From: Owenweeksia hongkongensis DSM 17368
GTDB taxonomy: Bacteria > Bacteroidota > Bacteroidia > Flavobacteriales > Schleiferiaceae
Assembly (NCBI RefSeq): GCF_000236705.1
Contig: NC_016599.1
Span: 3,658,001 to 3,722,000, forward strand
Direction: 5' to 3'
Length of the DNA: 64,000 nt
The translations under genes and the position numbers were made by a program. The stretch's first letter is position 1. Each line of letters opens with the position of its first letter. Positions 1 through 8,530 of this stretch are shown in pieces. A model generated the notes under the pieces. That model was not told where the DNA came from. It did not search any database and saw only the letters and a program-made list of their open reading frames with translations.

Positions 1-98
1 ACCTTCATAAAATCGTATGTGTTTATTTACTTCATACTTGGTTTGAAGTTAATAGGTATAAGATTTTTGATAAATGTCAATTTTAAAAATAAGAGAGG

Positions 99-761
99 AT
101 GAAGAAGTTACTTGCGGTTTTAGCGGTTTTGGTAGTGTTTGCTTTTGCGAATAAAGGTGATGAAATAAAATATCTAGCCTTGGGAGATAGTTACACCATT
201 GGCACCGCCATTGGAAAACAAAATGCCTACCCCGTTCTTCTAGTTGATTCAATGAAAAAAGGGATTCCAAATTTTTATGCAGACCTTGATGTGATTGCTG
301 AAAACGGATGGACCACTCGTGATTTGCTTAATGGAATAGCGAAAGAAAACCCGAAGGGGCCTTATGATATGGTGTCTTTGCTAATTGGAGTAAACAATCA
401 ATATCAGCATTTGAGTAAATCGCAGTATAAAACTGAATTTACCCAGCTATTAGAAAAAAGTATAGCCTTAGCAGGAGGAAAAAAGGAGAATGTATTTGTG
501 ATAAGTATTCCTGATTATGGAGTGTGCACAGTGGCGGTAGAGAACATGAAAAGTATATCTCCCGATATTGATGCTTTTAATGAAATCAACAAATCCGTAG
601 CTGAGGAATATAATGTAAGCTACGTTGACATTACAGAAATCAGTAGAACGGCAAAAGGAAATGAAAGTCTCATTGCTTCAGATGGCCTACATTTTTCTTC
701 AAAAATGCATGAGCTTTGGGTGCGGGAAATAATGAGTGAATATTTGTTGGAGAGATTTTAG
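99..761 (+). CDS. Secreted SGNH/GDSL-type hydrolase
   Basis: A 220-residue lipase/esterase-like protein of the SGNH hydrolase superfamily, which hydrolyses ester bonds on lipids, sugars or acyl groups. A hydrophobic N-terminus (residues 1-18) looks like a signal peptide, so the enzyme probably acts in the periplasm or outside. Block I is GDSYTIG with nucleophile S31. The block III asparagine lies in GVNNQ at about residues 97-101 (the family usually has GxND), and block V DGLH supplies D195 and H198, so the catalytic triad is intact. The ATG at 99 is preceded by AAGAGAGG, one of the few Shine-Dalgarno-like sequences here. It stands alone, convergent with the minus-strand operon that ends at 790. 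The substrate cannot be told from the sequence. Confidence 0.85.
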   Translation: MKKLLAVLAVLVVFAFANKGDEIKYLALGDSYTIGTAIGKQNAYPVLLVDSMKKGIPNFYADLDVIAENGWTTRDLLNGIAKENPKGPYDMVSLLIGVNNQYQHLSKSQYKTEFTQLLEKSIALAGGKKENVFVISIPDYGVCTVAVENMKSISPDIDAFNEINKSVAEEYNVSYVDITEISRTAKGNESLIASDGLHFSSKMHELWVREIMSEYLLERF

Positions 762-789
762 CTTCAACTAGTGAATTGAGTTTTCCTTT

Positions 790-2643
790 TTACTTCAAGC
801 CCACTTTTGCACTAATGTCGGTTTGAAGCTTTTTGAGGTCAACTTTGGTATTTACCTTATCACGCCACTTATATACCCATGATTTTTCCGAATAGGCTCG
901 GTGCTTATTTTTGAGGTATGCCCTGTAGTTGTGAATATCCGTTTTTTGCAGGGCACTTAGTGTGTTTTCTGAAGGGTGTATTTCTTCAAGATTTAATGTG
1001 TCTACCTGACTTATAGAATCGACAAATGCAATGGTTGGGCTTATTACATATTTGATTGATTCAGAATTGAATTTTGCCGTGTCCGAGCCTAAGATGATGA
1101 GGTTTCGTTTTTCAAGAAACTGGAGCATCACATTATAATCTTCGGTAAACTGATAAGGGTTTACTATTTCTGATTTGTTTACAAACCAATGCTTTACCGT
1201 ATCAAAAGCAGGAGGGGCAAAAGTGGAATCACTTACGGCCCAGCGAGCTTCGGAGGTGACCTTTGAATAGTTTTTCTCACTAATTACACTATCCCTTATA
1301 ATTGGGAAAAGCTGATATGTGAAGTAGTTGAACGGAACTTCGGTGGAGTCTTTCATTCTGATATTTAGCTGGCACAGCTTGAAGAGTAAATCCTGAAACT
1401 GGATTTCGTAGGCACTTTTTAAAATTTCCCTCTTTGTGGTGTCTATCTTATGGCGGTACTCTTTTTCTATCACATTAATAAAAGTCATTTCTGCATAATC
1501 GATGATGCCGTCACTGGCTATTTGGTCATAATATTCTTTCTCCAAATCATCATGAAACCGAACCTCCATTACCTCACGATCGAGGATTAGAGAAAAGAAA
1601 CTTTTCATCACTTCCTCGCCATATCGCTGTGCTTCTTCGAGTATTCCAGCTTCCAGAGCCGAAGCTTTCAATTTATCACGGCAGTATGATTTTACTTTTA
1701 CAGCATCCAAAAAATTAGCTTTTCGCCCGGATTGCACGATGTCAAAACCAGGTACAGCTTGCTGCGGGATAAACCAAGGGTTGATATCGTAATTTAAAAT
1801 TGTGGGCGTGACACCAAAAATGTGAAGTATGTTCTTGCTTTCATCAAAGCGAAAGTTCCTCTCGGTAAGTGTGCTAAAATTAAATCCGGCTTTAACCGAT
1901 CCACGCCCAATCATAGCCAACTGCTCGCGGTTTTTTATTTCTTCTTCGGTTATATTGTAGTAGAAGCTGGAGAAATTAGACCTATCGCTAAACCCTTGAT
2001 TTCGGTATATTCTGAATTCACTAGTGTCTAAAGTGGCATGTTTTAGCACAATCTCATCGTAAAGGTTTTCCAGCCGCTTGGTGCGAAATTTTTCTCTCTT
2101 CTTCTCCTTTTTGAATTGATTTAAGTTTTCGGATACTGGTTCACTAATCTCTCTTTCAACGGCAAAAAGGAGAATTATATCAAGGGTGTCGTTGAGAAAT
2201 GTTTCAAACTTACTGCCGCTATATTCCCGGCCATATTCCTCCTCAATTTTTTTGAGTGCATCCCTTCGCCCTTGTCTTTCGGCCTGTTTTCGCTTCCTGT
2301 TGTTTTTGGCTTTGCTTACAGGAATCAGGACAAACTCTTCATAAGATTGGAAAATATCTTCTTTTAACTTTTGGTAGTACAAGTCTCCTTTATCAGCAAG
2401 GTCATCTTCTTTCAATAAGTTTAAACGCGCCTCACCAAGAGAAGCTACCACCTCTCCATAGTATTGAGCAGTTACCAATTCACCGATTTTCTTTACCTCC
2501 ATCACCATGTTGGTGGTGGGTTTAAATTCTATTCCCTTCCCAAACACATTGAACGGATTCCAAATAAAAACTAAAACGATTAGGGCAACAATGAGTATCG
2601 CATCCAGAATGACTTTCCAATATTTAGATATCAGCGTAATCAT
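790..2643 (-). CDS. Membrane-anchored DUF4230-type protein with long insert
   Basis: A 617-residue protein with one N-terminal membrane segment (about residues 8-29) and the rest presumably periplasmic. Residues about 45-70 (IGELVTAQYYGEV) and a later stretch around 245-340 resemble the two halves of the DUF4230 domain seen in the upstream 202-residue lipoprotein, here separated by a charged, probably helical insert of about 150 residues. The C-terminal half has no family I recognise. It is the last gene of a four-gene operon and overlaps the stop of the lipoprotein gene by 4 bases. DUF4230 proteins have no settled function, and the assignment rests on the LVTAxY-like motif and on pairing with a clearer homologue. 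Confidence 0.7.
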   Translation of the reverse strand: MITLISKYWKVILDAILIVALIVLVFIWNPFNVFGKGIEFKPTTNMVMEVKKIGELVTAQYYGEVVASLGEARLNLLKEDDLADKGDLYYQKLKEDIFQSYEEFVLIPVSKAKNNRKRKQAERQGRRDALKKIEEEYGREYSGSKFETFLNDTLDIILLFAVEREISEPVSENLNQFKKEKKREKFRTKRLENLYDEIVLKHATLDTSEFRIYRNQGFSDRSNFSSFYYNITEEEIKNREQLAMIGRGSVKAGFNFSTLTERNFRFDESKNILHIFGVTPTILNYDINPWFIPQQAVPGFDIVQSGRKANFLDAVKVKSYCRDKLKASALEAGILEEAQRYGEEVMKSFFSLILDREVMEVRFHDDLEKEYYDQIASDGIIDYAEMTFINVIEKEYRHKIDTTKREILKSAYEIQFQDLLFKLCQLNIRMKDSTEVPFNYFTYQLFPIIRDSVISEKNYSKVTSEARWAVSDSTFAPPAFDTVKHWFVNKSEIVNPYQFTEDYNVMLQFLEKRNLIILGSDTAKFNSESIKYVISPTIAFVDSISQVDTLNLEEIHPSENTLSALQKTDIHNYRAYLKNKHRAYSEKSWVYKWRDKVNTKVDLKKLQTDISAKVGLK

Positions 2644-3248
2644 AAGGTGGTTTCAAGGTTTACTTCATCCACGATAAGGCTGTCATTCTTAAAGTTGATG
2701 TGAATTTCGTTATAGCCCAACGAGGACAAAAGCCGCGTTAAGAGGATGCGGGTATTTTTTTGTGTAGTTTCTACAATGCCAATGTATTTCAGATTATTTC
2801 TGATGTCTAGCTCGGCTTCCCTAAAAAAGTGCTCCTGTTCTTCAATGGAAATTTTATTCAAAAATTGATTGGGGTCTGATATCAAAGAGTCCAGATAAAA
2901 GCTTTCGGGAGGGTAGGAAAAGTTGACGACTTTAACGGGAGGAAGCATAATACTGATAATGTCGCCATCAATCTCAATATCCTCTTTTCTCAGTCGGCCG
3001 AGCTCAATGCCTGTCTTTATTTTGGCTTGTGAATAAGCTAAAAACCGCGCTTCATTTAGTTTAAAAACCCAGGCTATTTTTTTTGTTTTCGTACCATGTA
3101 CAAGCTTGTTTACGGTAAATTCGGTAGTGGCTAATTCCGATGCTTTTTGAATTTTGCCCACCACCAAGCCTCGCTTATCTTCTTTACAGGAAATGAAAAG
3201 CAGTGAAGAAATTAATATAATCAGATATGGCTTAAGAAAAGCGCTCAT
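2640..3248 (-). CDS. DUF4230 lipoprotein
   Basis: A 202-residue protein with a lipoprotein signal (residues 1-20, lipobox LLFISC, lipidated C21). The body matches the DUF4230 pattern: a GKIQKASELATTEFTV start (about residues 30-46), a middle segment with ARFLAYSQAKIKTGIEL, and an ISIMLPPVKV strand. The role of the family is unknown. The gene overlaps the end of the muramidase gene by 17 bases and the start of the next gene by 4, so the genes are tightly coupled. That two DUF4230-like proteins sit beside a muramidase suggests an envelope role, but this is inference. Confidence 0.8.
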   Translation of the reverse strand: MSAFLKPYLIILISSLLFISCKEDKRGLVVGKIQKASELATTEFTVNKLVHGTKTKKIAWVFKLNEARFLAYSQAKIKTGIELGRLRKEDIEIDGDIISIMLPPVKVVNFSYPPESFYLDSLISDPNQFLNKISIEEQEHFFREAELDIRNNLKYIGIVETTQKNTRILLTRLLSSLGYNEIHINFKNDSLIVDEVNLETTL

Positions 3249-5034
3249 AAGCCCGTTTTAGCTTGGTGTCGTAGTTATTCTCTTTGTAGCCTTTTCCATT
3301 ATAGCCGTAGGCAAATTTGTCCCAGTCAAGCTGTGATGGGTCATTGCCACTCAGGTAATTGACCAGAGGCATAGCCATTCCGTCTTCGTTTTTCACCGTT
3401 TTGGTGGTGATTAAAGCGATGAAGTCCAGCAAATGATAATACTCTGAATTGTCCTGTTTATCATAAAAATCATCCACATCCTTGTAATACAAGTCGGGTG
3501 CTTTTTGATGAAGTTCATTGTTGGGGTCGAATAGGCGCGACTTAATGTAGTGCTCGAGGTTTTCACCAAGAATTTGAAACTTGCCCCAGGAAGCGCTGTA
3601 TATCGCAGCTTTCTTATCAATATTCATTGCTTTCTGTAATCGGTCATATTCGCCTTTCCCGCCTTTGTAGTGGGCACGGGTCCACTTTTCGTAAAGTATG
3701 TCTTCGTTTCCTTTTACGAGGTCAGCAGGGTTTTTTCCTGCCTGCTTTAGCCAATGCCAAAACTTATGTCCTTCAAAAAGGATCTTGGCGCGGCCATCAT
3801 CCAGCAGTCCTGAGCCGCTGGATTCAACTTCTACTACAGCGCGTATCACAGCTTCCTGCACAATGTAGCCTTGCTCTAGCAGAGTGTCCACAGCTTTTGC
3901 AAAATCCTTTTCCGTTAGGGTTTTGCTCATTTCATTATCCATTATCTGTGGATAGTCAGCTTTGAGGGATTCCGCCTGTTTTACTTCAATTTCCTTTGCT
4001 TCAAAGGGATTTGCATTTTGAAGCATACTCTTAAGGGCACTTGGAGCTTCAAAAGATAAATTACCGCTTTGTGGTTCGGCTGGTGCTCCCGATACTGCGG
4101 CAGAGGGCTGCTCATGCATCTCAAAATCCATGTCATCCATTTCTATCTCATCAGGCACGCTGGAAGCTGGTTTTGTGCCACCTCTATTTTGCTGAAAACC
4201 TTCTTCACGGCTGGAGTTCCAGCGCTTGGATAAATAGCGCATACTGCTGTCGCCAAAGTAAAAGGCAATCATCATCAAGAAAGCCGTTTTGAAAAATTCG
4301 TAGTGGTCCCAAAAGAAACTATCAGGATTGATTTCAGCATTTAGGCCCATTCCGGTAACGGTAAGAGCAATGGCACCAAACAAAAGTGTAAAAGCTATCA
4401 TCCCACGAACAGTGCCCGGAGGTAAGCCAAAAGTTTGGCTGCGGTATGGGTTGTTCTTTGGCCCTTGGTCGGAGCCTTCAATAATAGGGATACCTAAAGA
4501 TTTGTCTTGTCTTGCCTTAAAAATACGCCCCCAGTCTTTGTCGGTAAGGCCATAATTAATGTTGTAGAAATAGAGAGCCCACACAAAGTATCGCAGAAAA
4601 ATAACGGACCAAATAATCATAATCATAAGGGCCGTGGCTTTGTGAAGGGAGCCATCATCACCCTCAATTACCATTAGGGTAGCTCCGGCAAAACCTACTA
4701 CTAGAAGTATAACTCCCATCAGGTTTATGCCAACAAAGAAAACTTTACGATAAGGATTTTGACCATTATTAAGGTCTGCATCAGGACTATATTTAAATCG
4801 GTCATACCAGAGCATGATAGCTTTGTAGCAAACCCATGAGAGTACAACAAGTGATACAATTGAAGAGGAAAACTCTAAGAAGTCAAACTTCCATATTAGC
4901 CCTGAGGCAATGATGACGATAAGTAAAATGGCAGTTCCTATCATCCATAGCTTGAGGCGGGATTTAAGCCAGATTACATCTGCTTCTTTTAGTTTATCAA
5001 TATTAGTTGTGCTATTTTTTTGGTCATTGGTCAT
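3232..5034 (-). CDS. Multi-pass membrane protein with C-terminal N-acetylmuramidase domain
   Basis: A 600-residue protein predicted to cleave peptidoglycan. Its first 265 residues hold about six membrane segments (roughly 31-49, 56-75, 98-122, 134-156, 211-230, 245-262). A low-complexity acidic linker follows (about 280-350), then an N-acetylmuramidase domain (DUF3380 family) from about 380 to 600. The family signature is visible as VEVESSGSG followed by ILFEGHKFW, with E404 the likely catalytic acid. Such domains usually occur as soluble phage or secreted lysozymes, so a large membrane anchor is unusual. It overlaps the DUF4230 lipoprotein gene and starts 2 bases after the DUF5675 gene, which indicates one transcript. 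No other phage genes are near. Confidence 0.85.
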   Translation of the reverse strand: MTNDQKNSTTNIDKLKEADVIWLKSRLKLWMIGTAILLIVIIASGLIWKFDFLEFSSSIVSLVVLSWVCYKAIMLWYDRFKYSPDADLNNGQNPYRKVFFVGINLMGVILLVVGFAGATLMVIEGDDGSLHKATALMIMIIWSVIFLRYFVWALYFYNINYGLTDKDWGRIFKARQDKSLGIPIIEGSDQGPKNNPYRSQTFGLPPGTVRGMIAFTLLFGAIALTVTGMGLNAEINPDSFFWDHYEFFKTAFLMMIAFYFGDSSMRYLSKRWNSSREEGFQQNRGGTKPASSVPDEIEMDDMDFEMHEQPSAAVSGAPAEPQSGNLSFEAPSALKSMLQNANPFEAKEIEVKQAESLKADYPQIMDNEMSKTLTEKDFAKAVDTLLEQGYIVQEAVIRAVVEVESSGSGLLDDGRAKILFEGHKFWHWLKQAGKNPADLVKGNEDILYEKWTRAHYKGGKGEYDRLQKAMNIDKKAAIYSASWGKFQILGENLEHYIKSRLFDPNNELHQKAPDLYYKDVDDFYDKQDNSEYYHLLDFIALITTKTVKNEDGMAMPLVNYLSGNDPSQLDWDKFAYGYNGKGYKENNYDTKLKRAYERFS

Positions 5035-5036
5035 GG

Positions 5037-5873
5037 CTAGTCTATTATAAGTGCTTCACTATGTTTTGTGATGGAGGCAATCCAGGTCTCATCTTTTATA
5101 CATATTCGTACTTGCTCTTCGCGGTCAAGTACTTTTTTTATCTGTAAATAAAATCGCTTGTAGGCTTGCTGCGAGTGCGTTACCATTAGCTGGCTATCTT
5201 TTGCTCCAATGCCATCGGCCAGCAGTATGCAGCCATCGGTATCTTTATGGTAGTTGCCTACATGTATGTAAATGCCTTCATAATCAGGCACGTTTTTTAG
5301 ATGCAAATGGTATTCAAACCAAGGATATTTATCGCGGTACTTTTGGGTGAGTCCAGTGAGTGATTTGTTGAACCCTAGTTTGTAAGTACCTTTTGGAATG
5401 CGTGTTTGGCCGGCTATCTTCGTTTCGCGAAAGGTATCTTCTAAAGTATAGCAGTAGAATTTACCATTATAAAAAAGCAAACCTAAGGTGGTGTCACCAT
5501 CATCTACATAGCGTAAAAGCGTGATGGTGGTTCCTTCAAAATCATCAGGTACCTCTTGGGGTGATAATAACTTGCTTTCCAGCTCCGAAATGCGAGCCGT
5601 TAGTTTAGATTTTTCACTTTGCCAGCTTTTTTTTAGGACTGCAAGTTGTTGTGTGTATTCCTTATTGTCCTCTGTTTTTGAATCTTTCTGCTCATCAGGC
5701 TTATTGAAAAGTCCCTTTGCCCAATCGATACCCTTTTTGATAAGCGTTACTATTACACCGGCTAATCCTATTAGCCATAGCCATACTTTTTCAATAACTT
5801 CAGGGTTGAAAATAAATAACAAAACACCTAGTGTTACGAGCGCAACAAGGAGAAGAAATAGGATTCTCTTCAT
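5037..5873 (-). CDS. Membrane-anchored DUF5675 protein
   Basis: A 278-residue protein and the first gene of the minus-strand envelope operon. Two hydrophobic segments (about 4-22 and 30-45) are followed by a charged coiled-coil-like region (60-103) and a DUF5675 domain (about 114-240). DUF5675 is common in phage and phage-derived genes and has no firmly established activity. The segment IYIHVGNYHKDTDGC places H204 and C215 in an arrangement that recalls the His...Gly-Cys active site of YkuD-type L,D-transpeptidases. I infer a possible cell-wall enzyme from that, but homology is not shown. Only 2 bases separate it from the muramidase gene. Confidence 0.75.
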   Translation of the reverse strand: MKRILFLLLVALVTLGVLLFIFNPEVIEKVWLWLIGLAGVIVTLIKKGIDWAKGLFNKPDEQKDSKTEDNKEYTQQLAVLKKSWQSEKSKLTARISELESKLLSPQEVPDDFEGTTITLLRYVDDGDTTLGLLFYNGKFYCYTLEDTFRETKIAGQTRIPKGTYKLGFNKSLTGLTQKYRDKYPWFEYHLHLKNVPDYEGIYIHVGNYHKDTDGCILLADGIGAKDSQLMVTHSQQAYKRFYLQIKKVLDREEQVRICIKDETWIASITKHSEALIID

Positions 5874-5942
5874 GGTGTTTGGTTTTAGGTGGTATGGTTA
5901 GGTTATTAGTAGTTAATCTTCTGGTTGAGATAAACTTAACTA

Positions 5943-5974
5943 CAATTCTAATATCGTTAATTTTTTTTAGACAA
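5943..5974 (-). promoter_or_regulatory. Possible promoter of the muramidase operon
   Basis: Read on the minus strand, TAGAATTG at 5943-5950 is one base off the Bacteroidetes -7 consensus TAnnTTTG. A TTGT lies about 20 bases upstream of it (5971-5974). The position, about 70 bases before the DUF5675 start, is suitable. The match is imperfect, so this is a weak call. Confidence 0.3.
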
Positions 5975-6095
5975 TGGTTTGTGAAAAGTAAAAGCCGTAA
6001 AAGGTTAATATTCCTGTTTTTACAGAATTTTTCTAAGGTGCCTACCCTAGATGATTTTGTATGCGTGCCTAGTAATAATAAGGGTTTCAGGCTTG

Positions 6096-6123
6096 TTGTG
6101 AGTCTTGAATTTTACTAACCTTG
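6096..6123 (+). promoter_or_regulatory. Probable Bacteroidetes-type promoter for the LamG gene
   Basis: TTG at 6096-6098 and TAACCTTG at 6116-6123 are separated by 17 bases. They resemble the Bacteroidetes -33 TTG and -7 TAnnTTTG elements, with one mismatch in the latter. The ATG follows 27 bases downstream. Confidence 0.45.
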
Positions 6124-6150
6124 TAGTATAACTAACTCTTAATACGAATT

Positions 6151-7521
6151 ATGAAAAGAAAATTACTAACACTATTATGCCTCGCAGGCTTGCACTTATC
6201 GGCACAGAATGCTCTGAATTTTGACGGAGTAGACGATTATATTTCGAGCAGTTTTTCAGGTATTTCAGGAACTTCAGCCCGAACTGTGGAAGCCTGGGTA
6301 AGAACCACCGCGAATACGGTTCCTGCGAATGGTGGTAAACAAAAAGTGATACTTGATTGGGGTGCGGCTTCGCCACTTGGTTCCAGATTTACATTTAATG
6401 TATTGTTTAACGGTGCCATTAGGGTAGAAGTTGGAGGGAATGGATTGAGTGGAAACATTGATGTTACCGATGGGCAATGGCATCATGTTGCTGCTGTCTA
6501 CGATCCATCTTCCACCAACCCCCTTAAACTTTACGTAGATGGAGTATTGGATGTTTCGGGAAATTTCACAGGAGTAACGATGAATACTCTTTCTGGGAAT
6601 TTTGCCATAGGGAGACGTGTAGATGGAGTAAATACTTTTGAAGGAGATATTGACGAGGTAAAAGTTTGGAATGTAGCTCGAAGTCTATCCAATATCGTGG
6701 CTGATACTGCTGCCGAATACTGTACACTTCCAACTGACTTGGTGGCTTATTATAGATTTAATGAAGGCACAGCTGGTGGAGCAAACAGTGGGAAAACCAG
6801 TGCTTATGAAGATGTGGCCATGGCTAACGGTGTGTTGCATAATTTTTCACTTAGTGGAAGTTCTTCTAACTGGGTGAATGGTGCAAACATTACTGCTCAG
6901 GGAGCCAGTTTTGTATCCGTTACTGCCAGTGCTTGCAATCAGTATATCAGCCCAACAGGTATGACGTATGACTCGTCAGGTGTATATTTAGATACCTTGC
7001 AAAATGTTTATTCTTGTGATTCGGTAATCGAAACTACACTTACCGTAAAGTATGTGGATGTGAGTGTAACTGCTACTGGTACCGATTTAACAGCCAATCG
7101 AACCAATGCTACCTACAGGTGGATGGATTGTAATGATAATTACAAGTTGGTACCTGGTGGAACTCGTCAAACCTTGACACCTCCAGACCCCAATGGAAGT
7201 TATGCAGTATCTGTGGACTATGGTGGCTGCAAAGACACCTCTGCATGTTATAGTTTAGATGGTGTCGGGCTTTTCGAAAATGAGGTTTCTACTCTAAAAT
7301 TGTTTCCAAATCCAACTAAGGGAATTGTGAAAGTTTCGCACCAATCTATTGGAACCGGTAAGCTGGCGGTGTTTAGCGTAACAGGTCAGATGATTTTAAC
7401 CTTCGAGGATTTAGGTAATGGAGAAACAGAAATTGACCTTTCTTCTCAATCTAAAGGAATTTACTTCATAAAGCTTGAAGCCGAAGGGGAGACTTTCGTG
7501 GAGAGATTGATTTTGGATTAA
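6151..7521 (+). CDS. LamG-domain protein with T9SS type A sorting domain
   Basis: A 456-residue secreted protein. A signal peptide (about residues 1-18, ending LSAQ) leads into a LamG/concanavalin-like lectin domain (about 20-180, beginning ALNFDGVDDYI, with WHHVAAVYD and GDIDEVKVWN), a jelly-roll fold that usually binds carbohydrate. A spacer with several cysteines follows. The last 75 residues (LFPNPTKGIVKV ... ERLILD) are a type A T9SS C-terminal sorting domain, so the protein should cross the outer membrane by T9SS and be attached to the surface or released. The gene is monocistronic and ends in a strong hairpin. The ligand is unknown. Confidence 0.88.
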   Translation: MKRKLLTLLCLAGLHLSAQNALNFDGVDDYISSSFSGISGTSARTVEAWVRTTANTVPANGGKQKVILDWGAASPLGSRFTFNVLFNGAIRVEVGGNGLSGNIDVTDGQWHHVAAVYDPSSTNPLKLYVDGVLDVSGNFTGVTMNTLSGNFAIGRRVDGVNTFEGDIDEVKVWNVARSLSNIVADTAAEYCTLPTDLVAYYRFNEGTAGGANSGKTSAYEDVAMANGVLHNFSLSGSSSNWVNGANITAQGASFVSVTASACNQYISPTGMTYDSSGVYLDTLQNVYSCDSVIETTLTVKYVDVSVTATGTDLTANRTNATYRWMDCNDNYKLVPGGTRQTLTPPDPNGSYAVSVDYGGCKDTSACYSLDGVGLFENEVSTLKLFPNPTKGIVKVSHQSIGTGKLAVFSVTGQMILTFEDLGNGETEIDLSSQSKGIYFIKLEAEGETFVERLILD

Positions 7522-7542
7522 ACCAAAGCATATTTTAATAAT

Positions 7543-7580
7543 AAAGGGCTGCCTCAATTAGAAGCAGCCCTTTCTATTTT
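7543..7580 (+). terminator. Rho-independent terminator
   Basis: A perfect 10-bp stem (AAAGGGCTGC at 7543-7552 with GCAGCCCTTT at 7564-7573, 11-base loop) is followed by CTATTTTT. It lies 21 bases after the LamG gene and may also insulate the convergent operon ending at 7591. Confidence 0.85.
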
Positions 7581-7590
7581 TGGATAAAAT

Positions 7591-7881
7591 TCACTTCTCA
7601 ATAGCTACATGTGAAGATGAAGCCAACTGAAAAGTTTCTGGCTTTGAAGCGTCCATTTCCAACCCCCATCTTTTTAGCATTGGAGCTTCCAATTCCTTCT
7701 GGCGATAATCATCAGGCGTCATTATTGGAATACTATAAATAATAGGGTAATAGCGCTTGCAATCCGGACAAGTCATCATTCCCTCTAGCACTTCACCAGT
7801 TTCATCTTCCTTGTAAATCTCAATGTGCAGCTCGCTTTTGTCCATCGGGCAGCACAGTTTGTTTAACATTAATTTTTGCAT
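7591..7881 (-). CDS. Trm112-like zinc-binding protein
   Basis: A 96-residue protein resembling the Trm112p family: KLCCPMDKSEL near the start, then MTCPDCKRYYPI and a SIPIMTP strand. Cysteines 10, 11, 38 and 41 could bind one zinc ion, but the usual CPxC motif reads CCPMD, so the ligand pattern is shifted. In eukaryotes and archaea Trm112 is an obligate partner that stabilises several class I methyltransferases. Bacterial family members often sit beside unrelated enzymes. Here it is the last gene of an operon whose first gene is a class I methyltransferase, so partnership is plausible but inferred. Four bases separate it from the ThiE-like gene. Confidence 0.8.
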   Translation of the reverse strand: MQKLMLNKLCCPMDKSELHIEIYKEDETGEVLEGMMTCPDCKRYYPIIYSIPIMTPDDYRQKELEAPMLKRWGLEMDASKPETFQLASSSHVAIEK

Positions 7882-7885
7882 AATT

Positions 7886-8530
7886 CTATTTCTTTATTTC
7901 CGCCAAAGCGGTTTTATATTCTTTTACTTTTTTCGCGGGATTATCGGCACTCATTATTCCTGAGATGATAGCCACCCCCTGAAAGTCTAAAAGTCCCAAG
8001 CTTTGTAAATTTTCGGGATTTATACCTCCTGATAAAAACAGGGGAAGTGTAGTGATTTGTCGAGCCAGCAACACCGTGCTTGGTTTTACTATTTCGCAGC
8101 TTATCGCTGAAGAAGAAGGAAACATGGCACAAAATGATAGATAGTCGATTTCATTTTCGTTAGCCCATCGTATTCGTTCTAGATCGTTGCCTGCCGTAAA
8201 ACCTATTATTTTTTCTTTGGGAATAGTATTTCTTACTTCAGTCCAGTTTTCAGGAATTATATCAAAATGAACTCCATCAAGATTAGTTTCTTTCAGTAAT
8301 TGCCATTCCTCATTTATAAGAACGGGAACATTTTTAGCGGCAGCTGTTGCTGTAATTTTATCAATCAAATACAGCTTGTCTTCATGCTTAGCTTCCTTCG
8401 CCCAATGATTCCATATTTGTAAAATATCAATCCCTCCGTCAATTGCGCTTTCTAGCTTGTGCAAAAGTTTACCTTCTTCCATCGAAGGATCTATTACCAG
8501 ATATATTCCTTCAAGCTTTCTCATTTCCAA
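7886..8530 (-). CDS. ThiE/TenI-like TIM-barrel protein
   Basis: A 214-residue protein of the thiamine phosphate synthase/TenI superfamily. The barrel pattern is clear: GGIDILQIW, VPVLINEEW, LDGVHFDIIPEN, KIIGFTAGN, IDYLSFCAMFPSSSA, LPLFLSGGI, GVAIISGIM. True ThiE enzymes couple HMP-pyrophosphate to thiazole phosphate and carry QxRxK, INDR, HLGQ and a TTK-type loop. Here these read QIWNH, INEE, HFDI and SSSA, so the canonical pyrophosphate- and substrate-binding residues are largely gone. It may therefore be TenI-like or do something else. It lies in a TPP-riboswitch operon, overlaps the upstream gene by 10 bases, and is followed by the Trm112-like gene. Confidence 0.8.
   Translation of the reverse strand: MEMRKLEGIYLVIDPSMEEGKLLHKLESAIDGGIDILQIWNHWAKEAKHEDKLYLIDKITATAAAKNVPVLINEEWQLLKETNLDGVHFDIIPENWTEVRNTIPKEKIIGFTAGNDLERIRWANENEIDYLSFCAMFPSSSAISCEIVKPSTVLLARQITTLPLFLSGGINPENLQSLGLLDFQGVAIISGIMSADNPAKKVKEYKTALAEIKK

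Noticed and set aside
790-5873. Prophage lysis module
   Set aside because: No holin, portal, capsid, tail or integrase genes are near, and the muramidase and DUF5675 proteins are anchored by membrane segments unlike phage endolysins.
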